A stretch of 64,000 nucleotides of DNA from Massilia phosphatilytica. Its GTDB lineage: Bacteria; Pseudomonadota; Gammaproteobacteria; Burkholderiales; Burkholderiaceae_D. The position numbers and the translations under genes were made by a program. The stretch is taken from NCBI RefSeq assembly GCF_002968015.1, contig NZ_PUIP01000002.1, forward strand, positions 248,001 through 312,000. The letters run 5' to 3'. The notes beneath the pieces were generated by a model. It saw only the letters and a list, made by a program, of their open reading frames with translations, had not been told where the DNA came from and did no database searches. This document shows, in pieces, positions 1-11,853 of the stretch. Numbering within the stretch: position 1 is the first letter of the stretch; every line of letters begins with the position of its first letter.

Positions 1-546
1 AGCGGCCTGCCCTACCAGATCCAGCTGCGCACCGTGAACATGTTCGACCGCGAGGGCGAACTGGTGCTGCAGATGGCCCAGGACGACAAGGCGCTGTACA
101 CGGTGGCGTTCACGGTGGCGCCGCGCGACGGCCGCCTGGCCGTCAGCATCGGTTGCATCCAGGGCGGCAAGACGGAGGATGCGCGCGAGGCGATCCGCAC
201 GGCCACGCGCGACCTGCACGGCATCCGGCCGAAGCAGCTGATGGCGACGCTCGTGCGCCAGCTGGGCCACGACTACGGGTGCGCACGGATGCTGATGGTC
301 TCGAACCGCAACCGCGTGATCTACAAGGCGATCCGCAACGGCCGCGTGCTGGCCGACTACGACCAGCTGTGGGAAGAACTGGGCGCGCGCAAGCGGGCCG
401 ATGGCGATTGGGAACTCGACTGCGCGCCGGTGGCGGCGCCGGACCTGGACAGCATTCCCTCCAAGAAGCGGTCGGAGGCGCGCAAGCGGCATGAGCTCGT
501 GAGCCGCATGGCCGATTCGGTGTGCGAGAGCTTGAGGGCCCGGTAG
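1..546 (+). CDS. VirK/YbjX family (DUF535) protein, 5'-truncated
   Basis: The frame is open from the first base of the window to a TAG at 544-546, so the start lies upstream. The 181 visible codons resemble the C-terminal part of the VirK/YbjX (DUF535) family: a 'FTVAPRDGRLAVSIGCIQG' stretch, a 'GIRPKQLM' helix and a basic tail with 'KKRSEARKRHEL'. Family members are linked to envelope stress and virulence in enterobacteria, but the biochemical role is unknown. The gene runs convergently into waaF with a single base between stop codons. The visible ATG at 34 is internal to the conserved domain and is not the likely start. Confidence 0.8.
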   Translation, partial: SGLPYQIQLRTVNMFDREGELVLQMAQDDKALYTVAFTVAPRDGRLAVSIGCIQGGKTEDAREAIRTATRDLHGIRPKQLMATLVRQLGHDYGCARMLMVSNRNRVIYKAIRNGRVLADYDQLWEELGARKRADGDWELDCAPVAAPDLDSIPSKKRSEARKRHELVSRMADSVCESLRAR

Positions 547-547
547 G

Positions 548-1602
548 TTACGCGCGCACGGCGCTGGCCGGCATGAGAATCGGCACCAGCTCGCTCCACA
601 CCCTCTCCACGCTCATCTTGTTCATGCAATCGTGATGCCCGAGCGGGCACTCGCGCTTGCGGCACGGCGAGCATTCCAGGCGCAGCGACACCGTCCGCGC
701 CACTTCCGACAGCGGCGGCGCGTAATCCGGGTCCGTCGAGCCATACAGGGCCACCACCGGCCGGTTCAGCGCGGATGCGATGTGCAGCAGGCCGGAATCG
801 TTGGAGACGACGGCGCTCGCCTGCGCCAGCAGGGCGATGGCGTCGTCGAGCGACGTCTGGCCGGCCAGGTTCAGTACTGCGGAGCCAGCCCCGCCGGCAT
901 ACTGCTGGACCAGCTCGCACGTCTCGCGATCGTTCGGGGAACCCAGCAGCAGCACCTGCACGTTCGGCACGGTACTGACCACCCGGGCCGCCAGCAGTCC
1001 GTAGCTCTTGGGCGGCCAGCGCTTGGCGATGCCGAATTCGGCACCGGGTGCGAACGCGACGAGCGGACGCGTGAGGTCGACGCCGAGGCGCTTCCCGACT
1101 TGTTCCGTTTCTTCCCCGCCGACGACGAGAAAGGGCCGCGCCAGCTTGCCGGGAAGCGGCACCTCGGGCTCGCGCGCGAGGGCCGCGTAGAACGGCACCA
1201 TCGAGCGGCGCGGCTGGTCGTCGTGGTGCATGACGTTGACCATCCCGTAGCGCATTTCGCCCTTGTAGCCCACGCGGCGCGGGATGCGGGCCAGCCACGG
1301 GATCAGCGCGTATTTCAGGGTATTGGGCAGAACGTAGGCATCGCTGTAGCCGCGTTCCTTGAGCAGTCGCGCATAGCGCCAGCGTTCGCCCAGCTGCAGT
1401 GCGCGATGGCGGAACGGCGTCACCAGGATGTCGTCCGCCTCCTGGATGCGGCGCCACACGGGCACCACCTGCGGTGGCGCCAGCACGTCGATGGCGCGCT
1501 CCGGATGAGCCTGCTTGAGCAGGCGCAGCAGGGGCTGGGCCATCACGGCATCGCCGATCCAGTTCGGCGAGATGACGAGGGTCCGCTGTTCTCTTTCCTT
1601 GG

Positions 1603-1606
<4 letters not shown>
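548..1606 (-). CDS. waaF: ADP-heptose:LPS heptosyltransferase II
   Basis: A GT-B, GT9-family glycosyltransferase of 352 aa that adds the second heptose to the LPS inner core in the cytoplasm. Visible family features are the N-terminal 'SPNWIGDAVMAQPLL' (13-27), 'PGAEFGIAKRWP' (187-198), which marks WaaF, and 'SNDSGLLHIASALNRPVV' (268-285) in the ADP-heptose-binding half. Length is normal for the family. Its ATG overlaps the msbA stop by four bases (ATGA), so the two are probably translationally coupled in one minus-strand operon with the O-antigen-ligase-like gene. Confidence 0.93.
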
Positions 1607-3325
<1,719 letters not shown>

Positions 3326-3348
<23 letters not shown>

Positions 3349-4579
3349 TCAGGCAGAAGCCCATGAGCAGAAACACCATGAGCGCATAGAACAGGCTGCC
3401 CTTCATAGACCAGAAAATCACTTCCGTCAGCCCGAAGCCGACATAGCCGAGCACCACGAACGCCCCGGCCAGCGCGACCGCGAACTGCGGTCCGCGCGCA
3501 TTTTGTTCCGTATCCTGCCCGAGCCGGCGCAGGAAGAAGCGCAAAGGCGCGTACAGCGTGGCGGCCCAGATGACGAAGCCGATGACGCCGCCGGTCGCCA
3601 GCGCCTGCAACCCGTCATTATGCAGGTGCGGGAGCTCGAGCACCATCGGATCGAGCCGGCCGGCCTGCGCATACTCGGCCAGGCGCAGGCGGCAGGCGTC
3701 GAAACTCATGCCCAGCACCGGGTGTTCGCGGATCAGCATGGTGGCGCCTTTCCACAATTCCAGCCGGGTGCCGACATTGGTCCACACGGTGCCGCCCTCG
3801 TACCAGACGCGGGCATCGTGCACGCCTTCGGCGAAGCGTGCCTGCACGCCCAGCGCCGGCGTGAACCAGGCCGCTGCCAGCACGGCCACGCCGGCGGCCA
3901 GCAGCGCGCGCGCCCGGCGGCCATCGATCCGGCCCACATGGCGCCCCAGCACCAGCGCCGCCAGCACGAGCGACGCCCAACCGCCGCGGGTGCCGGTCAG
4001 CACGGACGCGGCGAGCCCCGCCAGCGCGCCGGCACCGGCCAGCAGCGCGTCGCGCGGACGGTCGCGCATGTCGATCGCGCCGGCCAGCGCAAGCAGCCCC
4101 AGCAGCATCGCCAGGTCGCCGAACGTGATCGAATTGATGAATCCGCCCGGCCGCTCGATGTGCAGCCCGATGCGCTGCCAGGCGATGAACGGCAGCGCCG
4201 CCACGGCCCCGGCACTCGCGCCCCACCACAGCGCCCGGCGCGGCGCGCGCACGGCCACGACGAGGGCCAGCGCGCTCACGGACAGGAGCATCCGCAGCGG
4301 CTTTTCCTGCACGCTCAGCCGCTCTCCGCGCACCAGCGCGCAGGCGAGCACGAACAGGAAGTGCAGCAGGAAGGCTAGCACGACCCAGCGCACCTGCGGC
4401 CAGTGGCGCACGAGCGCATCACGGCACGGTTTGAAGAATATCAAAGCGCTGACCAGGAAGAGGAAACTCGCAAGATTCACGCCGAACGAGGTGACGAGGC
4501 TCAAAAAGGGTAACAGGAAGGCCAGGGCGCCGATCCAGACCCGCATCGGCTCCCTCGTGTTCGTCGGATTACTGTTCAT
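3326..4579 (-). CDS. O-antigen ligase / Wzy-C family membrane protein (WaaL-like)
   Basis: A polytopic inner-membrane protein with about ten hydrophobic segments and a large periplasmic loop carrying 'LPHLHNDGLQALATGG', the H-rich motif of the O-antigen ligase/polymerase (Wzy_C) family. Such enzymes join undecaprenyl-linked O-antigen to lipid A-core or polymerise O units; the neighbouring msbA and waaF favour a ligase. The chosen start is MNSNPTNTREP (417 aa). An alternative ATG at 4546 has a better-placed GAGGGAG ribosome site, so the true protein may be 11 residues shorter. The gene is divergent from the GT2 gene at 4635. Confidence 0.82.
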
Positions 4580-4634
4580 TGATGTTCTTGTGGGATACTC
4601 ATGCCCCTGAATACGGCAGTGTACAACGGACCTT

Positions 4635-5471
4635 ATGGAGCGCGCACAGACAATCTCGGTCGTGATCACCACCTATAACCGGCCAGACGCGCTGGAGTCG
4701 GTGGTGCGGGCATGTTTTATGCAGAACGACAAGAATTTCGAAATCATTATCGCTGATGACGGCTCGACTGCCAACACGCGTGCCTGCGTGGAGCGGCTGG
4801 CGGCGGCGTCTCCGGTGCTTCTGCGCCACGTCTGGCAACCCGACCAGGGTTTTCGTGCCGCCATGGCGCGCAACCGCGGCACCCTGGCCGCCAACGGCGA
4901 CTACATCATCTTCCTGGACGGCGACTGTATCCCGCAACGCGATTTCATCGCGCGCCATCGAATGCTGTCCCAGCCCGGCTGCCTCGTGTCGGGCAGCCGC
5001 ATCCTGATGTCGGAGGCGCTGACGCGCCGGGTGCTGGAAGACGGGATCGATCTCGCGGCCACGTCGCCGCTGACGCGCCTGGGATGGCGGCTGCGGGGCG
5101 ACCTGAACAAGACACTGCAGCCGCTGGGACTGCGCTGGCCCGACTTGGGCCGCACGTCACGCAAGTTCACGTGGCGGCGCATCAAGAGTTGCAACCTGGC
5201 CGTCTGGCGCAGCGACCTGGAGAAGGTGAACGGGTTCGACGAGAGCTTCACGGGCTGGGGCCATGAAGATTCCGACCTCGTCGTGCGGCTGTTCCACGCC
5301 GGCGTGCGGCGCAAGGACGGCGCCTTTGCCACCGAGGTGTTCCACCTGTGGCACCGCGAGGCGCAGCGCGATCAGGAGACCAGCAACCGCAAGGTCGTCC
5401 TGGAACGCGCTGCGAACAAAGTTACGCAGGCAACGATCGGGTTGCGCGAGCACGCGCAACCGGCGCAATAG
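4635..5471 (+). CDS. Glycosyltransferase family 2 (GT-A with galactosyltransferase C-terminal region)
   Basis: 278 aa. The N-terminal GT-A fold shows '[18 protein letters not shown]' and 'IIADDGS'; the metal-binding acidic motif is 'FLDGDC' (about residue 94). A C-terminal '[19 protein letters not shown]' is the acceptor-side signature of the galactosyltransferase-like C-terminal region. A cytoplasmic transferase working on LPS core or surface glycan is likely from the adjoining waaF/msbA/ligase block; donor and acceptor cannot be told. Its last 50 bases overlap the 3' end of the convergent chemoreceptor gene, an unusually long tail-to-tail overlap. Confidence 0.88.
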   Translation: MERAQTISVVITTYNRPDALESVVRACFMQNDKNFEIIIADDGSTANTRACVERLAAASPVLLRHVWQPDQGFRAAMARNRGTLAANGDYIIFLDGDCIPQRDFIARHRMLSQPGCLVSGSRILMSEALTRRVLEDGIDLAATSPLTRLGWRLRGDLNKTLQPLGLRWPDLGRTSRKFTWRRIKSCNLAVWRSDLEKVNGFDESFTGWGHEDSDLVVRLFHAGVRRKDGAFATEVFHLWHREAQRDQETSNRKVVLERAANKVTQATIGLREHAQPAQ

Positions 5472-7041
5472 CGGACCGGCGCGTTTCCGCCGGCGCCGCC
5501 TCGACGCGGAACACGCTGACGACCTGGGCCAGCTTCGCGGCCTGCTCCTGCATCGCTTCCGACGCCGCCGCCGCTTCCTCGACGAGCGAGGCGTTCTGCT
5601 GGGTCACCTGATCCATCTGGGCGATGGCCTGATTGACGTGCTCGATGCCCTCGCCCTGCTCCTGGGTGGCGCTGCTGATCGCGCCGATCATCGTGCTGAC
5701 CTTGTTCACGCTCGCGACGATTTCCTGCATCGTCGCGCCCGCTTCTTCCACCAGCTTCGTACCGTCGTCCACGCGCGCGACGGAATCGCCGATCAGGCCC
5801 TTGATTTCCTTGGCCGCCGCGGCGGAACGCTGGGCCAGGTTGCGCACCTCGCCCGCCACCACGGCGAAGCCCCGGCCCTGCTCGCCCGCGCGGGCGGCCT
5901 CGACCGCGGCATTCAGCGCCAGGATATTCGTCTGGAACGCGATGCCGTCGATGACGCCGATGATGTCGACGATCTTGCTCGACGAGGCATTAATCGACGC
6001 CATCGTGTCGACCACGCGCGCGACCACCTCGCCGCCGCGGCCCGCCACCTCGGCGGCGGAATCGGCGAGCCGGCTCGCTTCGCGCGCATTCTCGGCGCTG
6101 TTCTTCACGGTCGACGTCAATTCTTCCATCGACGCGGCCGTCTCTTCGAGCGAGCTGGCCTGTTCTTCCGTGCGGCTCGACAGGTCGAGGTTGCCGCTGG
6201 CGATCTCGCGCGATGCCGTGGCGATCAGGTCCGTCCCCGTGCGCACGTCGGCGACGATGCCGGCCAGCGCGTCGCGCATGCGTTTCATCGCGGCCATCAG
6301 GCTCGCATCGAAGCCGGCACGCACGGGCACGTCGATGCCGAGGTCGCCGGCGGCGATGCGCTGGGCCACCGCGACGGCATCTTCCGGGTCGCCGCCGATC
6401 GAACGCTCGACGCTGCGCACGATCATCCAGACAAGCGCCGTGAGCAGCGCGCCGATCACGGCCAGCCACACGGCCGCGCCGGCCAGCTGGGCATAGAAGG
6501 CGTGGTCGAGGTCGTCGATGTACAGACCGTTCATGAAATACCAGCCCCAGGGTTGATAAGCCTGGACATGGGTGAGCTTGGGGACCGGCTTGTCCGAGCC
6601 CGGCTTGGCCCACAGGTATTCGATGAAGCCGGCACCGCCGCCCGCGTGCGCCGCCGCCATGCCGTCCGCATAGGGGTTACGGCCGTTCGGGTCGACGATC
6701 TTGCCGAGCGGGGAACCGACCAGTTCCTGCTTGATCGGATGCATCAGCACGGAGGTCTCGTCGAAGATCGTGAAGTAACCGTTGGCGCCGAAGCGCAGCG
6801 CACGGATCCGGGCCATCGCCTGCCGTTTTGCCTCGTCGAGGGGCAACGTGCCCGCGGCGGCGAGGGCCGTGTAGTCCTTGGTGATCGACGCGGCCATCTC
6901 GCTCGCGTTCGACAACTGGATCTTCCGCTCCTCGAGGCGCAACGCGCGGCTTTGCAGCGCGTTGACCGTGAACACGGCAAGCAGGCAGATCCAACTAATC
7001 AATAAGGGGAGGAACAGTTTGCGACGAAACGTAATTTTCAT
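5422..7041 (-). CDS. Methyl-accepting chemotaxis protein with periplasmic Cache domain
   Basis: 539 aa from the ATG at 7041 ([10 protein letters not shown]), which follows an AGGAGA at somewhat long spacing. Order: one N-terminal membrane helix, a periplasmic single-Cache-2-type domain ('[11 protein letters not shown]', 'NPYADGM', '[17 protein letters not shown]'), a second membrane helix, HAMP, then a long coiled-coil signalling domain. The hairpin tip '[20 protein letters not shown]' is the highly conserved CheA/CheW-binding site. No C-terminal CheR-tethering pentapeptide is seen. Small organic acids are common ligands of such Cache domains, but the ligand here is unknown. The 3' end overlaps the convergent GT2 gene. 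Confidence 0.92.
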   Translation of the reverse strand: MKITFRRKLFLPLLISWICLLAVFTVNALQSRALRLEERKIQLSNASEMAASITKDYTALAAAGTLPLDEAKRQAMARIRALRFGANGYFTIFDETSVLMHPIKQELVGSPLGKIVDPNGRNPYADGMAAAHAGGGAGFIEYLWAKPGSDKPVPKLTHVQAYQPWGWYFMNGLYIDDLDHAFYAQLAGAAVWLAVIGALLTALVWMIVRSVERSIGGDPEDAVAVAQRIAAGDLGIDVPVRAGFDASLMAAMKRMRDALAGIVADVRTGTDLIATASREIASGNLDLSSRTEEQASSLEETAASMEELTSTVKNSAENAREASRLADSAAEVAGRGGEVVARVVDTMASINASSSKIVDIIGVIDGIAFQTNILALNAAVEAARAGEQGRGFAVVAGEVRNLAQRSAAAAKEIKGLIGDSVARVDDGTKLVEEAGATMQEIVASVNKVSTMIGAISSATQEQGEGIEHVNQAIAQMDQVTQQNASLVEEAAAASEAMQEQAAKLAQVVSVFRVEAAPAETRRSAIAPVARARATRSLPA

Positions 7042-7214
7042 ATTGATCTGCGCCGTCTCCTGACGCGATAAACACGGGAAGTATCCGTAGATCAATATTT
7101 ACCGCTGACCAATGTCAAAGACAATGGCTGTTTGCACCAGCGGCGAATGTTAGCGGTCACTTTTGCTCGGACGCGGCGGCGGCGCAACACCGGTTAACAA
7201 AAATAGATGAACGC

Positions 7215-10200
7215 TCAGTACTCGACCGCGACGTCCTTCGCGCCGAGGTGCAGCTCGAGCGCATATTTCAGTTCGTCCGACGGCGCCACGCGCCACGCGT
7301 CCCCCAGCTGCAGGATGCACGGGATGCCCTGCGGCGTCACGCGCAGGCTGACGGGCAGGCCGTTCTCGTGGCGGTACGGCTGCAGGATCTCGGCCAGCTT
7401 CGCGGGCGCGATCGTGCACGCCACGTCCATCTCGAGCTTGTGGCCGTACTGGATGCGCGCCGTCGCGATGTCGAACACTTTCTCGGCCGTGATGCGCAGG
7501 CCGCCGTTGAAGCGGTCTTCCGACACCTTGCCCACGACGAGCAGGAACTCGTCCTCGCGGAAGATGTTCTTGTGCAGCTCGAACAGCTCGTTATAGATCG
7601 TGACCTCGACGACGCCGGACTTGTCGTCCAGCGAGACAATCAGGATCTTGCCGCGCTGCGTGAGCTGCGTGCGCACGCCCGTGATCACACCGCACAGCAT
7701 GCGCGGATCGCGCGACGGTTCCAGGTCCTTCAGCTTGGTCTTGGCGAACCGGCGCACTTCCTGCGCGTACGAGTCGAACATGTGGCCCGACAGGTAATAG
7801 CCCAGCGCGGTCTTTTCCTCGGCCAGCTTCTGGCGGTCCGTCCACGGCGTCGCCTTCACGTACTCCGGCGGCGCGACGAGGTCGGAATCGTCGCCGCCGA
7901 ACAGGCTGACCTGGTTGGCGGCGGCGGCGGCCTGTCCCGCCGCTTCCATCGCGAACGCGACCGACGCGAGCAGCACGGCGCGGTCGGTGCCGAAGCAATC
8001 CATCGCGCCCGCGCGGATCAGCGATTCGATCGTGCGGCGGTTGATCTGCTTGCGGTCGACGCGCTTGCAGAAGTCGAACAAGTCCTTGAACTTGCCGCCG
8101 CCGGGTCCCTCGACATTGCGGGCAGCGATGATCGCCTCAATAGCGCCCTGCCCCGCGCCTTTCACGCCGCCCAGGCCGTAGCGGATGTTCTTCACCGGCT
8201 TGCCCGTGACGGACGGCGGCGGGCCTTCCGGCGTGAAGCGGAACTGCGATTCGTTGACATCCGGCGGCAGGATCGTCAGGCCGCACATGTCGATCGAATC
8301 CTCGACGAGGATCTTGATCTTGTCCGTGTCTTCCATGGCCAGCGACATGTTGGCTGCCATGAACGCGGCGGTGTGGTGGACCTTCAGGTAGGCCGTGTGG
8401 TACGACAGCAGCGCGTACGCGGCCGCGTGCGACTTGTTGAAGCCGTAGCCCGCGAACTTCTCCATCAGGTCGAAGATCTCGTCGGCCTTCTCGGTCGACA
8501 GGCCGTCCTTCGCGGCACCGGCGCGGAAGATCGCGCGGTGCTCGGCCATTTCCTCGGCCTTCTTCTTGCCCATCGCGCGGCGCAGCATGTCCGCGCCGCC
8601 CAGCGAATAGCCGCCGACGATCTGCGCCATCTGCATCACCTGCTCCTGGTAGACCATGATGCCGTAGGTCTCGGACAGGATCGACTCCGTGCGCGGATCG
8701 GGATAGTCGAACTTTTCGCCGTGTTTTCGTTTGCAGAAGTCGGGGATCAGGTCCATCGGGCCCGGACGGTACAGCGCCACGAGCGCGATGATGTCCTCGA
8801 AGCGGTCGGGACGCGCATCCTTCAGCATGCCCTGCATGCCGCGGCTTTCAAGCTGGAACACGGCGACGGTCTTCGCGTCGGTCAGCAGTTTATAGGTCGG
8901 CCGGTCCGTCAGCGGCAGCTTGGCCAGGTCGAAATCCTTGTCGGCCGGATCGAGCCCGCGGATATAGTTGACGGCGCGGTCGAGGATGGTCAGCGTGGTC
9001 AGGCCCAGGAAGTCGAACTTCACCAGGCCGGCCGCCTCCACGTCGTCCTTGTCGTACTGGGACACGACGCCCGCGTCGCCGCCCTGCGTGTACAGCGGGC
9101 AGAAGTCGGTCAGCTTGCCGGGCGCGATCAGCACGCCGCCGGCGTGCATGCCGATATTGCGGGTAATGCCTTCGACTTGCTGCGCGAGCTCGATCAGCTG
9201 CTTCACTTCTTCCTCGTTCTCGAGGCGCTCCTTGAGCATCGGCTCTTCTTCGATCGCCTCGGCGATCGACACCTGCTTGCCCGGCTTGAACGGGATCAGC
9301 TTCGAGATGCCGTCGCAGAAGTTATAGCCGAAATCGAGTACGCGGCCCACGTCGCGGATCGCGCCTTTCGCCGCCATCGTACCGAACGTGGCGATCTGCG
9401 ACACGGCGTCGCGGCCGTACAGGTCCTTCACGTGCTGGATCACCAGCTCGCGCTTTTCCTGGCAGAAGTCGATGTCGAAGTCGGGCATCGAGACGCGTTC
9501 CGGATTCAGGAAACGTTCGAACAGCAGGTTGTACTTCAGCGGATCGAGGTCGGTGATCTTCAGCGCGTACGCGACGAGCGAACCCGCACCGGAGCCGCGG
9601 CCCGGGCCGATCGGCACGCCATTGTTCTTGCCCCACTGGATGAACTCTGCCACGATGAGGAAGTAGCCCGGGAACTTCATCTTGATGATGGTGTTGTTCT
9701 CGAACTCCAGGCGCGCCTCGTAGCGCGGGCGCTCCTTCTCGCGCTGTACCGGGTCCGGGTACAGCTCGATGAGGCGTTCTTCCAGGCCCTTCTTCGTTTC
9801 CGCGACGAGGAATTCGTCGATGGTCATGCCCGGCGTCGGGAAGTTCGGCAGCTGCGGCTTGCCGAGCGTGAGCGTCACGTTGCAGCGCTTGGCGATCTCC
9901 ACGGAGTTGGCCAGCGCGCCCGGCAAGTCCTTGAACAGCTCGGCCATCTCGGCCTGCGACTTGAAGCACATGCCTTCGTTGAAGCGGCGCACGCGCTTGG
10001 CGTTGGCCAGCATCTCGCCCTCGGCGATACAGACGCGCGCCTCGTGGGCGATGAATTCATCCTTGCTGATGAACTGCACCGGGTGCGTCGCGACGACGGG
10101 CAGCCCGAGCCGGTTCGCCAGCGCCACCGAATGGCGCACCTGCTGTTCCTGGTTCGGCTGGCCGGCGCGCTGGATCTCCACGTAGAAGTGGCCGGGGAAG

Positions 10201-10721
10201 ATCTGCGCCCAGCGGCGGGCGCACGCCTCGGCCTTGTCCAGGTCGCCGTTGTCGATGGCCTGGCCGATGTCGCCGAACTGCGCGCCCGACAGCACGATCA
10301 GGCCGTTCGATTGCGGCACGTCCGGCTCCAGCGTCGAGACGGAGGTCGCCAGCGCTTCCAGCCACTCGACGCGGATCTCGGCCCGGCCCTTGTACTGGTT
10401 CGTGAGCCACGCCTTGGACACCAGTTCGCACAGCTGCAGATAGCCGGTCTTGTTCTTGCACAGGATGAGCAGGCGGAACGGCTTGTCGCGGTTCTCGTCG
10501 TTCGTGATCCACGCATCCACCCCGACGATCGGCTTGACGCCCTTGCCGCGCGCCGCTTTATAGAAGCGCACGAGGCAGAACGCGTTGGCCAGGTCGGTCA
10601 CGCCCACCGCCGGCTGCTGGTCCTTGACGGCGGCAGCCACGAGGTCGTCGATGCGGACGAGGCCGTCGACGATCGAGTATTCGGTATGGACGCGGAGGTG
10701 GGTGAAGATCGGGGAAGTCAT
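7215..10721 (-). CDS. dnaE: DNA polymerase III subunit alpha
   Basis: 1168 aa, the usual length of DnaE. It is the replicative polymerase subunit. The N-terminal PHP domain starts 'FTHLRVHTEYSIVDGLV'; the catalytic palm carries 'PDFDIDF', with metal-binding aspartates, near residue 400; fingers, a helix-hairpin-helix region and the OB domain ('ITGVRTQLTQRGKILIVSLD') follow in the normal order. It is transcribed alone on the minus strand, with 173 bp before the chemoreceptor start downstream. No sign of the shorter DnaE2/ImuC architecture. Confidence 0.97.
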   Translation of the reverse strand: MTSPIFTHLRVHTEYSIVDGLVRIDDLVAAAVKDQQPAVGVTDLANAFCLVRFYKAARGKGVKPIVGVDAWITNDENRDKPFRLLILCKNKTGYLQLCELVSKAWLTNQYKGRAEIRVEWLEALATSVSTLEPDVPQSNGLIVLSGAQFGDIGQAIDNGDLDKAEACARRWAQIFPGHFYVEIQRAGQPNQEQQVRHSVALANRLGLPVVATHPVQFISKDEFIAHEARVCIAEGEMLANAKRVRRFNEGMCFKSQAEMAELFKDLPGALANSVEIAKRCNVTLTLGKPQLPNFPTPGMTIDEFLVAETKKGLEERLIELYPDPVQREKERPRYEARLEFENNTIIKMKFPGYFLIVAEFIQWGKNNGVPIGPGRGSGAGSLVAYALKITDLDPLKYNLLFERFLNPERVSMPDFDIDFCQEKRELVIQHVKDLYGRDAVSQIATFGTMAAKGAIRDVGRVLDFGYNFCDGISKLIPFKPGKQVSIAEAIEEEPMLKERLENEEEVKQLIELAQQVEGITRNIGMHAGGVLIAPGKLTDFCPLYTQGGDAGVVSQYDKDDVEAAGLVKFDFLGLTTLTILDRAVNYIRGLDPADKDFDLAKLPLTDRPTYKLLTDAKTVAVFQLESRGMQGMLKDARPDRFEDIIALVALYRPGPMDLIPDFCKRKHGEKFDYPDPRTESILSETYGIMVYQEQVMQMAQIVGGYSLGGADMLRRAMGKKKAEEMAEHRAIFRAGAAKDGLSTEKADEIFDLMEKFAGYGFNKSHAAAYALLSYHTAYLKVHHTAAFMAANMSLAMEDTDKIKILVEDSIDMCGLTILPPDVNESQFRFTPEGPPPSVTGKPVKNIRYGLGGVKGAGQGAIEAIIAARNVEGPGGGKFKDLFDFCKRVDRKQINRRTIESLIRAGAMDCFGTDRAVLLASVAFAMEAAGQAAAAANQVSLFGGDDSDLVAPPEYVKATPWTDRQKLAEEKTALGYYLSGHMFDSYAQEVRRFAKTKLKDLEPSRDPRMLCGVITGVRTQLTQRGKILIVSLDDKSGVVEVTIYNELFELHKNIFREDEFLLVVGKVSEDRFNGGLRITAEKVFDIATARIQYGHKLEMDVACTIAPAKLAEILQPYRHENGLPVSLRVTPQGIPCILQLGDAWRVAPSDELKYALELHLGAKDVAVEY

Positions 10722-10821
10722 CCTGTCATTTTACCTCGGACGGCCGGAACGGAGGGTTGCATCCAGGCACGGTGACGCTCTTGACAAGATCCGGCGACCT
10801 GATCTCCGCCCCGCCTGCCCG

Positions 10822-11700
10822 CTAGAACGCGTAATGGATGGCGCCCCCGAACACCCACTGGTTCGGGCTCCCGCGCCGGTCCACGATGGGGCTGTCCTTC
10901 GCATCCCCCAGCAGCCTTTCGTAGCGCCCGGCCAGGGTCACGCCCCAGTGCCGGTCGAACTGCGACATCAGCTGGAACGGGACCCGGATCGACGTCAGCC
11001 CGCCCTCGGCCCGGTAAGGTGTCCCGCCCAGCTCCGGGAACGCGGCGAGGTCGGCGCCGTTGATGCCGAAATAACGGTCGTTGAAATGGTCGCTCGCGAA
11101 AAACAGGCTGAAACCGGCCGAGCCGAGCAGCGGTTGCCCGCCGATGCCTTGCGGGAAGGGATAGAAATACGTCGCCTTGATGCTGCCGGTGGCCCCCGTG
11201 TACAGGTTGTTCGTGTTCCACGCGACGTCGCCGCTGAACACGATCTTGTGCAGCGGATCGCCGGCCATCGGCATGTCGTAGCTGGCAAAGATGCCGAGCT
11301 CGGACGCGGCCGGGATCCGGCGCATCTGGCGGACGACGGCATCGTCGACGTCCGTGTCGCGGGTCGGCCGCGCCCGGTACAGGAAGCCGGCACGCAAATT
11401 ATTGAGCTGGGCAAAGGTCTGCGGCAGGTTCATGTTGGACGGCAACACGTTCAGCTTGACCTCCGGCCCGATCACCCGCAGCCACATGCCGTTGCCGAAG
11501 TTCGCATGCAGGAAACCCGCGCCTTCGGGATGGTAATCCTCAGAACCAGGAAAGTCCGGCAACCCGAACGCGCCCGCGCCCACCATATTGATTTCCTGCG
11601 GCATCTCGACCGGAATCACTTCCTGCGCTCCCGCGTGCGCGGCGAACAACAGCGCGCCCGACACCGCGAGCCCGGCCTTGATCAACGTTGGCTTCGTCAT
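10822..11700 (-). CDS. MipA/OmpV family outer-membrane protein
   Basis: 292 aa with a clear signal peptide (cleavage after 'AHAGAQ') and alternating beta-strand pattern ending in '...GGAIHYAF', a terminal Phe typical of outer-membrane barrels. Family hallmarks are 'FGLPDFPGSEDY' near the N-terminus and 'LLGDAKDSPIVDRRGSPNQ' near the C-terminus. MipA was described as a scaffold between murein hydrolase and synthase; OmpV-type members also act as porins or adhesins. No partner genes are adjacent, so the role here is open. Confidence 0.82.
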   Translation of the reverse strand: MTKPTLIKAGLAVSGALLFAAHAGAQEVIPVEMPQEINMVGAGAFGLPDFPGSEDYHPEGAGFLHANFGNGMWLRVIGPEVKLNVLPSNMNLPQTFAQLNNLRAGFLYRARPTRDTDVDDAVVRQMRRIPAASELGIFASYDMPMAGDPLHKIVFSGDVAWNTNNLYTGATGSIKATYFYPFPQGIGGQPLLGSAGFSLFFASDHFNDRYFGINGADLAAFPELGGTPYRAEGGLTSIRVPFQLMSQFDRHWGVTLAGRYERLLGDAKDSPIVDRRGSPNQWVFGGAIHYAF

Positions 11701-11853
11701 GATGGTCCCCTCGATGAAAGATGCGAACCATCCTAAGGGGAGACGTCAATACGGCTGTTTGCGGCGGCTCATATGCGCCATCGAACTTTTATGCGCCAAT
11801 ATTGTCAAGCCGATCACAGCAATGAGCAGTTGTGGCGCAGCCGCCACGCAAAA

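Noticed and set aside
7248..10775. 1175-codon open frame antisense to dnaE
   Set aside because: It mirrors the GC-biased third positions of dnaE, has an Arg/His/Val/Gly/Asp-rich composition without any family motif, and dnaE is complete on the other strand.
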